This document shows positions 1 to 7,010 of a stretch of DNA of 25,859 bases, piece after piece. The notes beneath the pieces were generated by a model. It was not told the origin of the DNA. It was given only the letters and a program-made list of their open reading frames with translations, and did no database searches. The translations under genes were made by a program, and so were the position numbers. The stretch covers positions 1 through 25,859 of the IMG/VR virus record IMGVR_UViG_3300049215_000120; one strand, written 5' to 3'. How positions within the stretch are numbered: position 1 is the stretch's first letter; every line of letters starts with the position of its first letter. Source of the stretch: a virus.

Positions 1-1
1 C

Positions 2-754
2 CGGATCCTCAACACCCCGGACGGCAAGAACTGGACGCTGCTTGAGCTTCCGGGGTTCGCCGATCCGACTGACGAACGGCCCGACGCGATCGGCCGCGCG
101 AAGGGCGACGTCTTGTGGCCGGAAGGGCCGCCGTTACCACGTCCGGAGACGGGCGAGATCAGCCGCCGGCAGTTCGACGCGCTCGTGCAGCAGCGTCCGA
201 CTGCGCGCGACGGCGCTATCTTCAAGCGTCCGTGGTTTGATCTCAACGAGCGCTACAACGAACCGCCGCCGTTCTCGACGACGGTCGCCGCGCTCGACGG
301 TGCGTGGAAAGAAGGCGTCGGCAACAGCCGGTCCGCCATCACCCTTTGGGGCAAAGCGCGCGACGGCTACTACCCGTTGCACGCATGGGCCGATCGGGTC
401 GAGTATCCCGATCTGAAGGCCAAAGTGCTGTCGTTCGTCGCCCGTCATCGTCCGCGCAAACTGCTTATCGAAGATGCTGCGTCGGGCATGGCGCTGATCC
501 AAGAGCTGAGGCGCTCGACGTCGATCTCGATCATCGGCGTGCCGGCGAAGGGCTCGAAAGAGTCTCGAGCGGAGGCCGCGAGCGCAGCCTTCGAAGGCGG
601 TCGCATCCATCTGCCGGCTGAGGGCGAGTGGGTCGACGAGTGGATCGAAGAGCACATACGATTCCCCGCCAAGCCGAACGACCTCGTCGACACGACGTCG
701 ATCGCGCTCGAGCATCTCGGACGAAGCGCGTCCTGGTCGCCTGAAAGCGTCTGA
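2..754 (+). CDS. Terminase large subunit, C-terminal nuclease part (5' end outside window)
   Basis: This is the end of the DNA-packaging motor subunit. The frame is open from base 2 and has no start inside the window, so the N-terminal ATPase domain lies upstream. What remains is the RNase H-fold nuclease domain that cuts concatemeric DNA during packaging. Visible landmarks are an Asp in LDGAWKEG followed by an NSRSAITLWG strand, the second acidic strand LLIEDAASG, and the terminal acidic helix NDLVDTTSIAL. These match the three acidic positions known in terminase large subunits. The stop is followed by a GGGAGG ribosome site for the portal gene 11 nt downstream. The assignment is firm; the subfamily is less certain, although the spacing resembles the terminase_6C type. 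Confidence 0.9.
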   Translation, partial: RILNTPDGKNWTLLELPGFADPTDERPDAIGRAKGDVLWPEGPPLPRPETGEISRRQFDALVQQRPTARDGAIFKRPWFDLNERYNEPPPFSTTVAALDGAWKEGVGNSRSAITLWGKARDGYYPLHAWADRVEYPDLKAKVLSFVARHRPRKLLIEDAASGMALIQELRRSTSISIIGVPAKGSKESRAEAASAAFEGGRIHLPAEGEWVDEWIEEHIRFPAKPNDLVDTTSIALEHLGRSASWSPESV

Positions 755-765
755 AGGGAGGGAGC

Positions 766-2229
766 ATGTCCGTACCGATGCTCCTGGGCCCGTCAGGCCA
801 GCCGGTGTCGACCAAGAAAGCCGGCGGGATCGGCGGCATCGGGCTCGAGGGCATGGGCCCGGCGCTCTCGGGCGACGCCACCGTTTCCTCGGTCATCTCG
901 TCCGGTGCGTCCGCGCGCGTTCCCGACCTCGAAGTGTACTGGATGCTCGCGACGTCGCACCCGTACGTCAACACGTGCATCACGCTGATTGCAGACGCTG
1001 TCGGCTCCGACGGCTGGGACGTTGCGCCGAGCGACGCCGAGGAAGCCCGTCCGCTCTCACCGAGCGACGATTCGCGCGTCGGTGCGATCCGCACGTTTTT
1101 TGAGAACGCCTCCGCGACGACGACCGAACGCGCGCGCCGATTCCAGCTCGCGTTCGATCTGCGCACCTACGGATTCGCTGCGCTGCGCAAGAAGCGTGCG
1201 GGCCGCACGATCGTAGCGCTCGAGCGCGTGGATCCGCGCACGCTGACCGCGCGCGTCAACGCGGCCGGCACGGAAATCCTCGCGTATATCATCCGTCGGC
1301 GCAGTGCGTCGGGCGTTTGGGATCCGACCTACGTCCCCGACGTCGTGAAGCCCGAGGACATCGTGTTCTTCAGCTCAAGCGGCGGTGACGCGTTGTCGTC
1401 GTTCGCCTCACCGCTGGAAGCGCTCGATCTGACCCTCGCCGTCGATATGAGCCAGCGCCGCTATCGCGAAGCCTACGGGCGATTGGGCTCGAAGGTCGGC
1501 CTGGTGATGTCGGGCGAGGACATTTCCGAAGACGACTTTATGAAGGCGAAGGAAGAGATCCGCACGTCGCGGACCGGCGCCGATAACGCGTACAAGACCC
1601 TACTGCTGCCCGGCAAGTGGAATCTGCTCAACAAGCCGCAGGCGGGCAAGGACGACGCCGACTTCATCAACGGCGCGAAGCTCAATCGTGAAGACGTCTG
1701 CGGCGTCTACCGCGTGCCGGTCGGCATGGTCACGTACAGCGGCAACGCTCTGGGCTCGTCGGGTAAGGGCGATGACCGCGAGTTCTTCGAGACGTTCGCC
1801 GTGCTGCCGTGCGAAGAGCTGATTTACGAACGGCTGACGATGGCGATCTTGCGCGACGAGTTCGGCATCCCGGATCTGTCGATCGTCCCGAAGCGCCGCA
1901 ACCGCGTGCGCCTTGATCGCTTCCAGAGTGCCCAACTGCTCGTGCAGTTCGGCGGCACCGGCAACGAAGCGCGCCGGCTCGCGAACCTCCCGGCGATTGA
2001 TGACCCGAAGTACGACATGGACGCGCCGCTCTTCATCACCGCTCATTCCGCACAGGGCGTGATTGGGGACGAGCCGCTGAATCCGTCCGAAGACACCGGC
2101 TTGCCCGCAACTCCGCCGCAAGGCGACGCGGGCACCGTGCATTCGGCAGCGCAAGGCGCGGTCTCGACGCACAACGAGGTGGCCCAGAAGGGCGCGGCCC
2201 GCTTTCGCCGATCTCGCCTCCGATACTGA
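766..2229 (+). CDS. Portal protein
   Basis: This is the dodecameric portal ring protein at the unique capsid vertex, through which DNA enters and leaves and onto which the neck is built. At 487 residues it is in the usual size range. The region PDLEVYWMLATSHPYVNTCITLIADAV near the start is the typical portal opening helix, and the stretch with GMVTYSGNALGSSGKGDDREFF followed by a long helix ending in FGIPDLSIVPK is the typical C-terminal stem/wing part. The ATG is preceded by GGGAGGGAG. The last 40 residues are low complexity, and the final nine after KGAA become Arg-rich (RFRRSRLRY), which looks like out-of-frame translation. The next gene reads sensibly in the +1 frame from exactly there, so the true product may be longer or fused to the MuF domain. 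Confidence 0.88.
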   Translation: MSVPMLLGPSGQPVSTKKAGGIGGIGLEGMGPALSGDATVSSVISSGASARVPDLEVYWMLATSHPYVNTCITLIADAVGSDGWDVAPSDAEEARPLSPSDDSRVGAIRTFFENASATTTERARRFQLAFDLRTYGFAALRKKRAGRTIVALERVDPRTLTARVNAAGTEILAYIIRRRSASGVWDPTYVPDVVKPEDIVFFSSSGGDALSSFASPLEALDLTLAVDMSQRRYREAYGRLGSKVGLVMSGEDISEDDFMKAKEEIRTSRTGADNAYKTLLLPGKWNLLNKPQAGKDDADFINGAKLNREDVCGVYRVPVGMVTYSGNALGSSGKGDDREFFETFAVLPCEELIYERLTMAILRDEFGIPDLSIVPKRRNRVRLDRFQSAQLLVQFGGTGNEARRLANLPAIDDPKYDMDAPLFITAHSAQGVIGDEPLNPSEDTGLPATPPQGDAGTVHSAAQGAVSTHNEVAQKGAARFRRSRLRY

Positions 2230-2290
2230 CGCGCTCGTTGCGAAACGGGCGAAGCGGTTCGTCGCGAAACTGCTCGCCAAGCGCAACGAG

Positions 2291-2998
2291 GTGCTCGCCA
2301 AGATCGCCGGCACCACCGAGAAGGCCGACCCGAACGAAGAGGCGGCGCTCACCGCGGCGCAGCTGAAGCGGCTGCAAACGGAGATCGCGGCGCTCGGCGA
2401 CGACGACGCCTCCGCGTACGCCGACGTCATCTACTCGCAGTTGGGAGCGATCGTCGAGATTAGTTTCGACTTCGTGCGCGACATGCTGCACCTCGAAAGC
2501 GGCTTCGACGTCGTGCCGACGTGGGCGCTCGACGCAGCACAAGAAGCGTCGCAGAACGTCGGCAGCATCCTTGTGCAGCGCGACAAGGACGCCCTCGACG
2601 CGCTCGTGACCCAGGCGATGATCGACGGCCAGTCCTCGAAGGCGCTTGCGAAGGCGATCGTCGCGGCCGGCATCACGTCGGACAACAAGACGATGGACGC
2701 GAGCGACTGGGCGCTCATGGTCGCGCGCACCGAGCTGCAGCGTGCGGCCGTGGACGGGCAGATCGCGCTCTACGAAGCCGCTGGCATCGAGAAGGTGCGG
2801 TGGCAAGCCGCCGAGCCGTGCGACGAGTGCGCCGACTACGATGATCAGATTTTCGTGCTTGCGGACATGGAAGACGTTCCGCCGCTTCATCCCAACTGCC
2901 GATGCGTGCTCATCCCGGAGGATAAGGACCTCGGCTCGCATCGCGGCACCGACGAAGAACGCGCAACCGCGCGTCAAGGAAACCAAGAGGAGGAGTGA
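2291..2998 (+). CDS. MuF-type head morphogenesis protein (start uncertain; possibly fused to portal)
   Basis: This protein belongs to the phage Mu gpF (MuF) family, minor capsid components that associate with the portal and help head assembly. The decisive signature is at the C-terminus: EPCDECADYDDQIF, then PPLHPNCRCVLIP, the Cys/His arrangement that defines the MuF domain. The upstream helix DWALMVARTELQRAA is also typical. The first standard start codon in frame is GTG 2291, but no good ribosome site precedes it. The same frame reads 30 more residues of coding-like, amphipathic sequence upstream (from about 2201, ADLASDTDALVAKRAKRFV) with no ATG, GTG or TTG back to the in-frame stop at 2060. 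Either a +1 frame change joins it to the portal gene, or a non-standard start is used. Confidence 0.85.
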   Translation: MLAKIAGTTEKADPNEEAALTAAQLKRLQTEIAALGDDDASAYADVIYSQLGAIVEISFDFVRDMLHLESGFDVVPTWALDAAQEASQNVGSILVQRDKDALDALVTQAMIDGQSSKALAKAIVAAGITSDNKTMDASDWALMVARTELQRAAVDGQIALYEAAGIEKVRWQAAEPCDECADYDDQIFVLADMEDVPPLHPNCRCVLIPEDKDLGSHRGTDEERATARQGNQEEE

Positions 2999-3171
2999 TG
3001 GCTGCAGACCCGGCGGGCCCGACGACGACCTTCACAGGCGGCGAAGAGATGTGGCTCTATTTCGACCAGGCGATCCAACAAGAGCGGGCCGGGAAAAATC
3101 GCGCGTACGTCGTCGCCCACCTCCAAGCGGAACAAGCGCGCCGCGTTCCCAATCGGGCGCACACGGTTTAG
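2998..3171 (+). CDS. Small 57-residue unknown protein
   Basis: This short gene starts at an ATG whose A is the last base of the MuF stop codon (TGATG). A very strong ribosome site, AAGAGGAGG, sits just upstream, which makes translation likely. The 57-residue product begins MAADPAGPTTTFTGGEEMW and has one predicted amphipathic helix, YFDQAIQQERAGKNRAYVV, then an Arg-rich end. There is no membrane segment or signal peptide. I recognise no family. Its position between MuF and the next gene, one base from that gene's ATG, suggests translational coupling within the head operon. Small proteins of this kind in head operons can be decoration or assembly factors, but nothing in the sequence shows that. 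Confidence 0.65.
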   Translation: MAADPAGPTTTFTGGEEMWLYFDQAIQQERAGKNRAYVVAHLQAEQARRVPNRAHTV

Positions 3172-3172
3172 G

Positions 3173-3643
3173 ATGCAGCCGGACGGAGAAACGCTCTGGT
3201 CGTTCGCGGCGCTCCGCGACACCGGGTTGCTCTGGCTCATCAATCGGGAAGTGCTCCATCCGCGCGGGTTCTCGCTCGCGATCGATCAGGACGCCGACGG
3301 CAACGCGATGGGCTGGAGGCTCACGGGCGACGGATCGCAGCCGTTCGACTTCGGTCCGGAGGTTGATCAAGCCGACCGGCTTACGCGCGTGAAATCGCTG
3401 TTCTCGACTACTGTCGCCGCGCAGCAGATGCTCGGAGTATCGGCGGTGCATCTCACCGTTGTGCAGGGCGGCAAGCAATCGGGGCCGGTCGCAGCGCCCC
3501 TCGTCAGCGGCGCTGCAGCGATGGTGCCCTACGACGAGCGTAACTTCGCGAGCATCGTCAGCGTGCGTCCGCGTCACGGCGCCGTGTGGTTCGGTCAGAC
3601 GACCGCGACCGACGGCAGCCACGCGCTCGAACACCCGCAATGA
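3173..3643 (+). CDS. Hypothetical phage protein with a GLLWLINREVLHPRGF-type N-terminal domain
   Basis: The 156-residue product starts one base after the stop of the 57-residue gene; there is only a GGA upstream, so it is probably translated by coupling. Residues about 10-60 read TGLLWLINREVLHPRGFSL followed by DADG, GWRLTGDG and F, a pattern I associate with a recurring small phage protein of unknown function that is found next to head genes. The second half (from about residue 68) is a different, beta-rich stretch, VSAVHLTVVQGG... and FASIVSVRPRHGAVWFG. It could be a head decoration or minor capsid protein, but no catalytic motif is visible. The 3' end overlaps the next gene as ATGA. Confidence 0.7.
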   Translation: MQPDGETLWSFAALRDTGLLWLINREVLHPRGFSLAIDQDADGNAMGWRLTGDGSQPFDFGPEVDQADRLTRVKSLFSTTVAAQQMLGVSAVHLTVVQGGKQSGPVAAPLVSGAAAMVPYDERNFASIVSVRPRHGAVWFGQTTATDGSHALEHPQ

Positions 3644-3999
3644 ACTCCGTCTGTTATCACTTTCGCCCCGAGATCGCGGCGCAGATCAAAGAGAACGCCG
3701 ACAGGCTCGTAGCGAAGCGTCGTTTCGGCCTACTTACGTCTCACGAAGTGCGTTTTTTGCAAGCAGCGTTCGTCGCTAAGCTGATGAGCGCCGACGGCGC
3801 GCGCGACGAAAGCGATCCGCAGCGCAACGTCGCTTCCAAGTGTCCGGACTGCGAACGTGTGCACGTCATGAACGCCGACGTGCTGCGCTTCGTGTGTCCG
3901 TGCATGCCCCATCTTCACCGCGTAGCGGCGGCATGCCGTACCGAACTGACCGGGCGCCAGCGTCTTGTGCTGGGGTCTCACGGAGGACCTTCGTCATGA
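3640..3999 (+). CDS. Small zinc-ribbon-like protein
   Basis: The start is taken at ATG 3640, which overlaps the previous stop (ATGA), rather than at an upstream in-frame GTG that would run through the preceding gene. The 119-residue product has an N-terminal helical part with a hydrophobic patch (EVRFLQAAFVAKLMS) and then a cysteine cluster: Cys68-Pro-Asp-Cys71, fourteen residues, Cys86-Pro-Cys88, with histidines at 75, 91 and 93 nearby. This is what is expected of a small zinc ribbon or zinc knuckle. Possible roles are nucleic acid or protein binding during head assembly; none can be chosen from sequence. It overlaps the protease gene by ATGA at its end, so the run of genes is translationally coupled. 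Confidence 0.65.
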   Translation: MNSVCYHFRPEIAAQIKENADRLVAKRRFGLLTSHEVRFLQAAFVAKLMSADGARDESDPQRNVASKCPDCERVHVMNADVLRFVCPCMPHLHRVAAACRTELTGRQRLVLGSHGGPSS

Positions 4000-4550
4000 A
4001 CATCGACTCCCGCACGGCTTCCCCGATCGACGTCGTTCGCAGCGCGCGCGAAGCCGCGGCCGCGGCAACCCAAGCCCAAGCAACGGCCCCGACGCAGGAA
4101 GGCAAAGGCGGCGCAACGCCCGTCGCGTTCGCAACCGTCAAAGCCGGAACGGGCGCGAACTCGGGCGTGATCTACGGCGTCGCGGCGTCGGTCAACGTCG
4201 ACCTCGACAACGAGCAGCTCGAACAGCCGTCGCTCATGTCGTTCGCCCACGACTTCGTGGCGTCGACGCAGCGCACGTTCAAGGCGAACCACACCGAGTA
4301 CGTCAAGGTGCAGCTCGCCGAATCGTGGACCGGCATCCCGCTGATCCAGGACGGCGAAACCGTGCGCGCGCTGAAAGCCGGTGAAGTGCTCGATCCGAAG
4401 GCGGAAGTCGTCGGCATCAGCTTCAAGGGCGAGCCGACGCACTGGTTCATCGGCATCAAGCCCGACGACGCGTCGATCCTCGAGGCGCACAAGGCCGGTG
4501 AACTGGTCGGCTTCTCGTGGGGCGCGTTCGTGCAGAAGCAGGTGGCGTAA
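3996..4550 (+). CDS. XkdF-like putative prohead protease (peptidase S78_2 type)
   Basis: The ATG at 3996 overlaps the preceding stop and has GGAGG eight bases upstream, so it is preferred over upstream starts in this frame. The 184-residue product resembles the XkdF family of the Bacillus PBSX prophage, which is grouped with the SH-clan prohead proteases. It has IYGVAASVNVDLDNEQ, then a helix (LMSFAHDFVASTQ), His99 in KANHTEYVKVQLAESW, and a C-terminal block WFIGIKPDD...LVGFSWGAF with Ser174. His99 and Ser174 fall where the family has its predicted catalytic His and Ser. The likely role is cleaving scaffold and other head proteins inside the prohead. It lies directly before the scaffold gene, the usual order. 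The first 45 residues are Ala/Gln-rich and probably disordered. Confidence 0.78.
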   Translation: MNIDSRTASPIDVVRSAREAAAAATQAQATAPTQEGKGGATPVAFATVKAGTGANSGVIYGVAASVNVDLDNEQLEQPSLMSFAHDFVASTQRTFKANHTEYVKVQLAESWTGIPLIQDGETVRALKAGEVLDPKAEVVGISFKGEPTHWFIGIKPDDASILEAHKAGELVGFSWGAFVQKQVA

Positions 4551-4552
4551 CC

Positions 4553-5839
4553 GTGCCGCCCGTCGTGAAACTGTCGGGCAAGAAGCTCGACGAGATGTCG
4601 CTGATCTACAAGACTGGCCCGGACGGCAAAGCCTGGGGTCCGCGCAACCCCGAGGCGATGATCCTCGGCACCAAGGGCGGTCCGACCGACACGAAGAGCT
4701 GGCGCACCGCGCTGCGTTCCGTGCTGAAGGGCTGGGGCGTCGTCTTGGACGACGTGCCGGACAACATCGACGGCGACGGCGACGGCGCGCAAGACTACCA
4801 GCTCATTTACGAGCTGCTCTCCGCGACGTACTACGATCTGCAGTCCGCCGTGTGGATGACCAACGACGAAGCGCGTTCCGTCGCTGTCGTGAAGCTGATC
4901 GACAGTTTCAAGACTGCGTTCGAGGACATCTGCTCGGGCGGCATGGGCCGCAAGGCCGGAGCGCGGCACAGCGCGGCCGACATGAAGCAGCTCGACTCGA
5001 TCAAGGACCACGCGAACAAAATTCTCGACGCGCACGCGCAGCTGACGAACACGGCCAACGCTCCGGCCAACGGCGACTCGAAAGCCGATAAGGAGTCGCA
5101 GCAGGGCGCGAAGGACGGCGAGGGCGACGACGACGCGAAGGGCGGTCCCGCCAAGACGCTCGTCACGACCAAAGCCGCCGATGCGTACGACCCGGCGAAG
5201 TACGACGTCGACGAAGACGGCCAGCTCGTGCTCAAGGCCGACAAAGAGCCGTACGGCGACGTCGAGTACGCCGATCCGGGCTACCAGGACGACAAGAAGC
5301 AGCGGTATCCGATAGACACCGCCGATCACGTCCGTTCGGCCTGGTCGTACATCAACAAGGACTCGAACGCATCGAAGTACTCGTCCGACGATCTCGCCAA
5401 GGTGAAAGCGAAGATCAAGGCCGCGGCCAAGAAGTTCGACGTCGAGATCAGCGACGACGCAAACAAGGGCGGCGCGCTGCCCGACTTCGCGGCGATCATG
5501 CAGAAGGCGCTCGCGCCGATCGTCACGCGGCTCGACGCGATCGAGAAGGCCGCGCCCGCATCGCCTGCGCCGGCGCCGGAACCCGCGCCTGCGAAGAAGG
5601 CCGGCCAAGACGCGCTCGACGAGGCCAACGCCGCCATCGCCGCGGTGATCGGCGCGCGCGCGAACTCGTCGCCCGGCGCGCTCCCCACCGTCGCGCGGCC
5701 CGGCGGCGATCCGAACCCCGTGTTCAGCACCCGCGGCGGCGTCGCGCCGCTGCCCACCCTCGATCCGCACACCCCGCCCGACAAAGCGTTCCACGCCCTC
5801 GTCGACGCGCAACGAAGCGCAACGACCTCGCACGCCTAA
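4553..5839 (+). CDS. Scaffold-like head assembly protein with DUF6582-like segment
   Basis: The GTG at 4553 is the best start, three bases after the protease stop and just after AGGTGG. The 428-residue protein is highly charged and mostly helical with disordered linkers, as expected of a capsid scaffold. Residues about 240-298 (YADPGYQDDKKQRYPIDTAD, then SAWSYINKDSNASKYSSDD, then a Lys/Ala helix) match the DUF6582-type segment often attached to phage protease or scaffold proteins. Residues 165-205 are Asp/Gly/Lys-rich linker, and residues 334-350 are a Pro/Ala hinge (PASPAPAPEPAPAKKA), with a helix ADFAAIMQKALAPIVTRLDAIEK-like before it. The N-terminal 130 residues (KLSGKKLDEMSLIYKTG...) form a separate domain I do not recognise. 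The C-terminus probably contacts the capsid protein encoded next. Confidence 0.68.
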   Translation: MPPVVKLSGKKLDEMSLIYKTGPDGKAWGPRNPEAMILGTKGGPTDTKSWRTALRSVLKGWGVVLDDVPDNIDGDGDGAQDYQLIYELLSATYYDLQSAVWMTNDEARSVAVVKLIDSFKTAFEDICSGGMGRKAGARHSAADMKQLDSIKDHANKILDAHAQLTNTANAPANGDSKADKESQQGAKDGEGDDDAKGGPAKTLVTTKAADAYDPAKYDVDEDGQLVLKADKEPYGDVEYADPGYQDDKKQRYPIDTADHVRSAWSYINKDSNASKYSSDDLAKVKAKIKAAAKKFDVEISDDANKGGALPDFAAIMQKALAPIVTRLDAIEKAAPASPAPAPEPAPAKKAGQDALDEANAAIAAVIGARANSSPGALPTVARPGGDPNPVFSTRGGVAPLPTLDPHTPPDKAFHALVDAQRSATTSHA

Positions 5840-5868
5840 CCAGCGCGCGCTTTCTCACACCCATCTGA

Positions 5869-5895
5869 CCCGGCACCTAAGGTGCGCGGGTTTTT
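5869..5895 (+). terminator. Intrinsic-terminator-like hairpin before the capsid gene
   Basis: A nine-pair stem (CCCG-GCACC, loop TAA, GGTGC-G-CGGG with one bulged G) is followed directly by TTTTT. This is a canonical rho-independent terminator layout. It ends exactly where the GGAGG ribosome site of the capsid gene begins (5896-5900), leaving no room for a promoter in between. It may act as a partial terminator or as a 5' stabilising structure on a processed capsid mRNA. Confidence 0.7.
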
Positions 5896-5908
5896 GGAGG
5901 TTGCTCGG

Positions 5909-6943
5909 ATGCAGTTCGTACAGAAGGCCGCGCTCGACACGGTTCTCGGCGCCAACTTCGCTCGTCAGGACCTTTCCCCGATGATCAGCCTGCTCTCGAC
6001 GCGTCCGCGTCCGGTGTCGCAATACGCCGAACGCATCGCCGCGACGAACACGATCCACCAGTGGGTCGAGCAGGGCCGCAACGGCGTCGCCGGTCAAGGC
6101 GGCGCAACGGTGCCGTCGTACGCCGACGGTACCCTGCCGGCCACCGCGGCGAAGGCGCCGACCCGTCCGCAGAATGTCACGTGCCTCATGGGCCTCACCG
6201 CGCAGGTGACGGACCTCATGACCGCCGTGTGGTACGGCGGCGGCAAGTGGCAGCTGGAGACGGGCGAAGAAGTTCGCCTCCTCGCCGAGGCGATGGACCT
6301 CGAAACCATGCTCTGCTCGCTCGACACGCTCGACTTCATCGAATGGATGCAGATCTCGGGCGACTCGTCGAATCCGCAAGGCTTCGCTGGCGGCCAGTTC
6401 GACGGCTTGCTGAAGTGGATCAACGCGTCCGGCATCGTCGTCAACACGGGCGGCACGTCCGCGACGGCCGTGAACATGTCCGAGACGTTCATCAAGGACG
6501 GCGCGCGTCTGTCGGCCGAGCAGTTCCCGACGGTGTTCGCGGACACGATGCTCACCCCGCCGGAGCTGATCGTCGACGTCAACTCGTACGTCGCCAACGG
6601 CGCCGCGCGTCCGATCGTGCAGCTCGCCGCAACCGGTCCCGACGGCGTGTCCGGTCTTGTCGCCGGCAATCAGGTCGGGTGGTACAACACGGGCTACGGC
6701 GTCGTGAAGGTCGAGCTGGAGCCGAACCTCTCGCCGACGTTCAACCCGTACCTCACCAACCCGGCGATCATCCTCTACAACAAGTCCGCGGTCAAATACG
6801 CCGAGCTGATCAAGTTCGGCGCGACGCCGCTTGCCAAGACCGACACGTCGGTTAAGAAGATGATCAACAACGTCGCGACGCAGGAGCACCGCGTTGCGGC
6901 GCACGGCATCCTGATCCCGAACGTGAAGTCGGCGATCACCTAA
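5909..6943 (+). CDS. Major capsid protein (HK97 fold, SU10-like)
   Basis: This is the shell protein of the head. The ATG at 5909 follows GGAGG by eight bases; an upstream GTG at 5882 lies inside the hairpin and is rejected. The 344-residue product begins MQFVQKAALDTVLGANFARQ and continues with LSPMISLLSTRPRPVSQYAERI, resembling the N-terminal arm of SU10-type capsid proteins, then mixed alpha/beta sequence with an A-domain-like helix (SAEQFPTVFADTMLTPPELIVD) and a late beta strand (GYGVVKVELEPN). Position directly after the scaffold and its isolation between two hairpins support a highly expressed capsid gene. No fused protease or decoration domain is visible. The family assignment rests on pattern and context rather than a diagnostic motif. 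Confidence 0.85.
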   Translation: MQFVQKAALDTVLGANFARQDLSPMISLLSTRPRPVSQYAERIAATNTIHQWVEQGRNGVAGQGGATVPSYADGTLPATAAKAPTRPQNVTCLMGLTAQVTDLMTAVWYGGGKWQLETGEEVRLLAEAMDLETMLCSLDTLDFIEWMQISGDSSNPQGFAGGQFDGLLKWINASGIVVNTGGTSATAVNMSETFIKDGARLSAEQFPTVFADTMLTPPELIVDVNSYVANGAARPIVQLAATGPDGVSGLVAGNQVGWYNTGYGVVKVELEPNLSPTFNPYLTNPAIILYNKSAVKYAELIKFGATPLAKTDTSVKKMINNVATQEHRVAAHGILIPNVKSAIT

Positions 6944-6960
6944 TCCCTCAACGGGTAGCA

Positions 6961-6988
6961 GCGGGGCTCGGCTTCGGCCGGGCCTCGC
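6961..6988 (+). terminator. Ultra-stable UUCG hairpin after the capsid gene
   Basis: Twelve base pairs (two are G-T) close on a C(TTCG)G tetraloop at 6973-6976, one of the most stable RNA loops known. The stem is followed by a weak pyrimidine tract, TCTCTGTTTCC, and then by the GGAGG of the next gene. It probably terminates most transcripts or protects the 3' end of the capsid mRNA, lowering expression of the genes downstream. Confidence 0.7.
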
Positions 6989-7010
6989 TCTCTGTTTCCT
7001 GGAGGCCCTC

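Noticed and set aside
3840-3995. N-terminal extension of the protease gene from 3840
   Set aside because: It would overlap the whole zinc-ribbon gene in another frame with Arg-rich sequence; ATG 3996 has a good ribosome site and an ATGA overlap.
4767-4800. DNIDGDGDGAQD resembling a calcium-binding EF-hand loop in the scaffold
   Set aside because: It lacks the full twelve-position loop with a final Glu and the flanking helices of an EF-hand; acidic linkers are common in scaffolds.
4172-5833. 553-codon open frame on the minus strand
   Set aside because: It lies opposite the protease and scaffold genes, is Arg/Val/Gly-rich without any fold pattern, and arises from the GC-rich codon use of the plus-strand genes.
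5882-5908. Upstream GTG start for the capsid gene
   Set aside because: It falls inside the hairpin and has no ribosome site, while ATG 5909 has GGAGG at the right distance.
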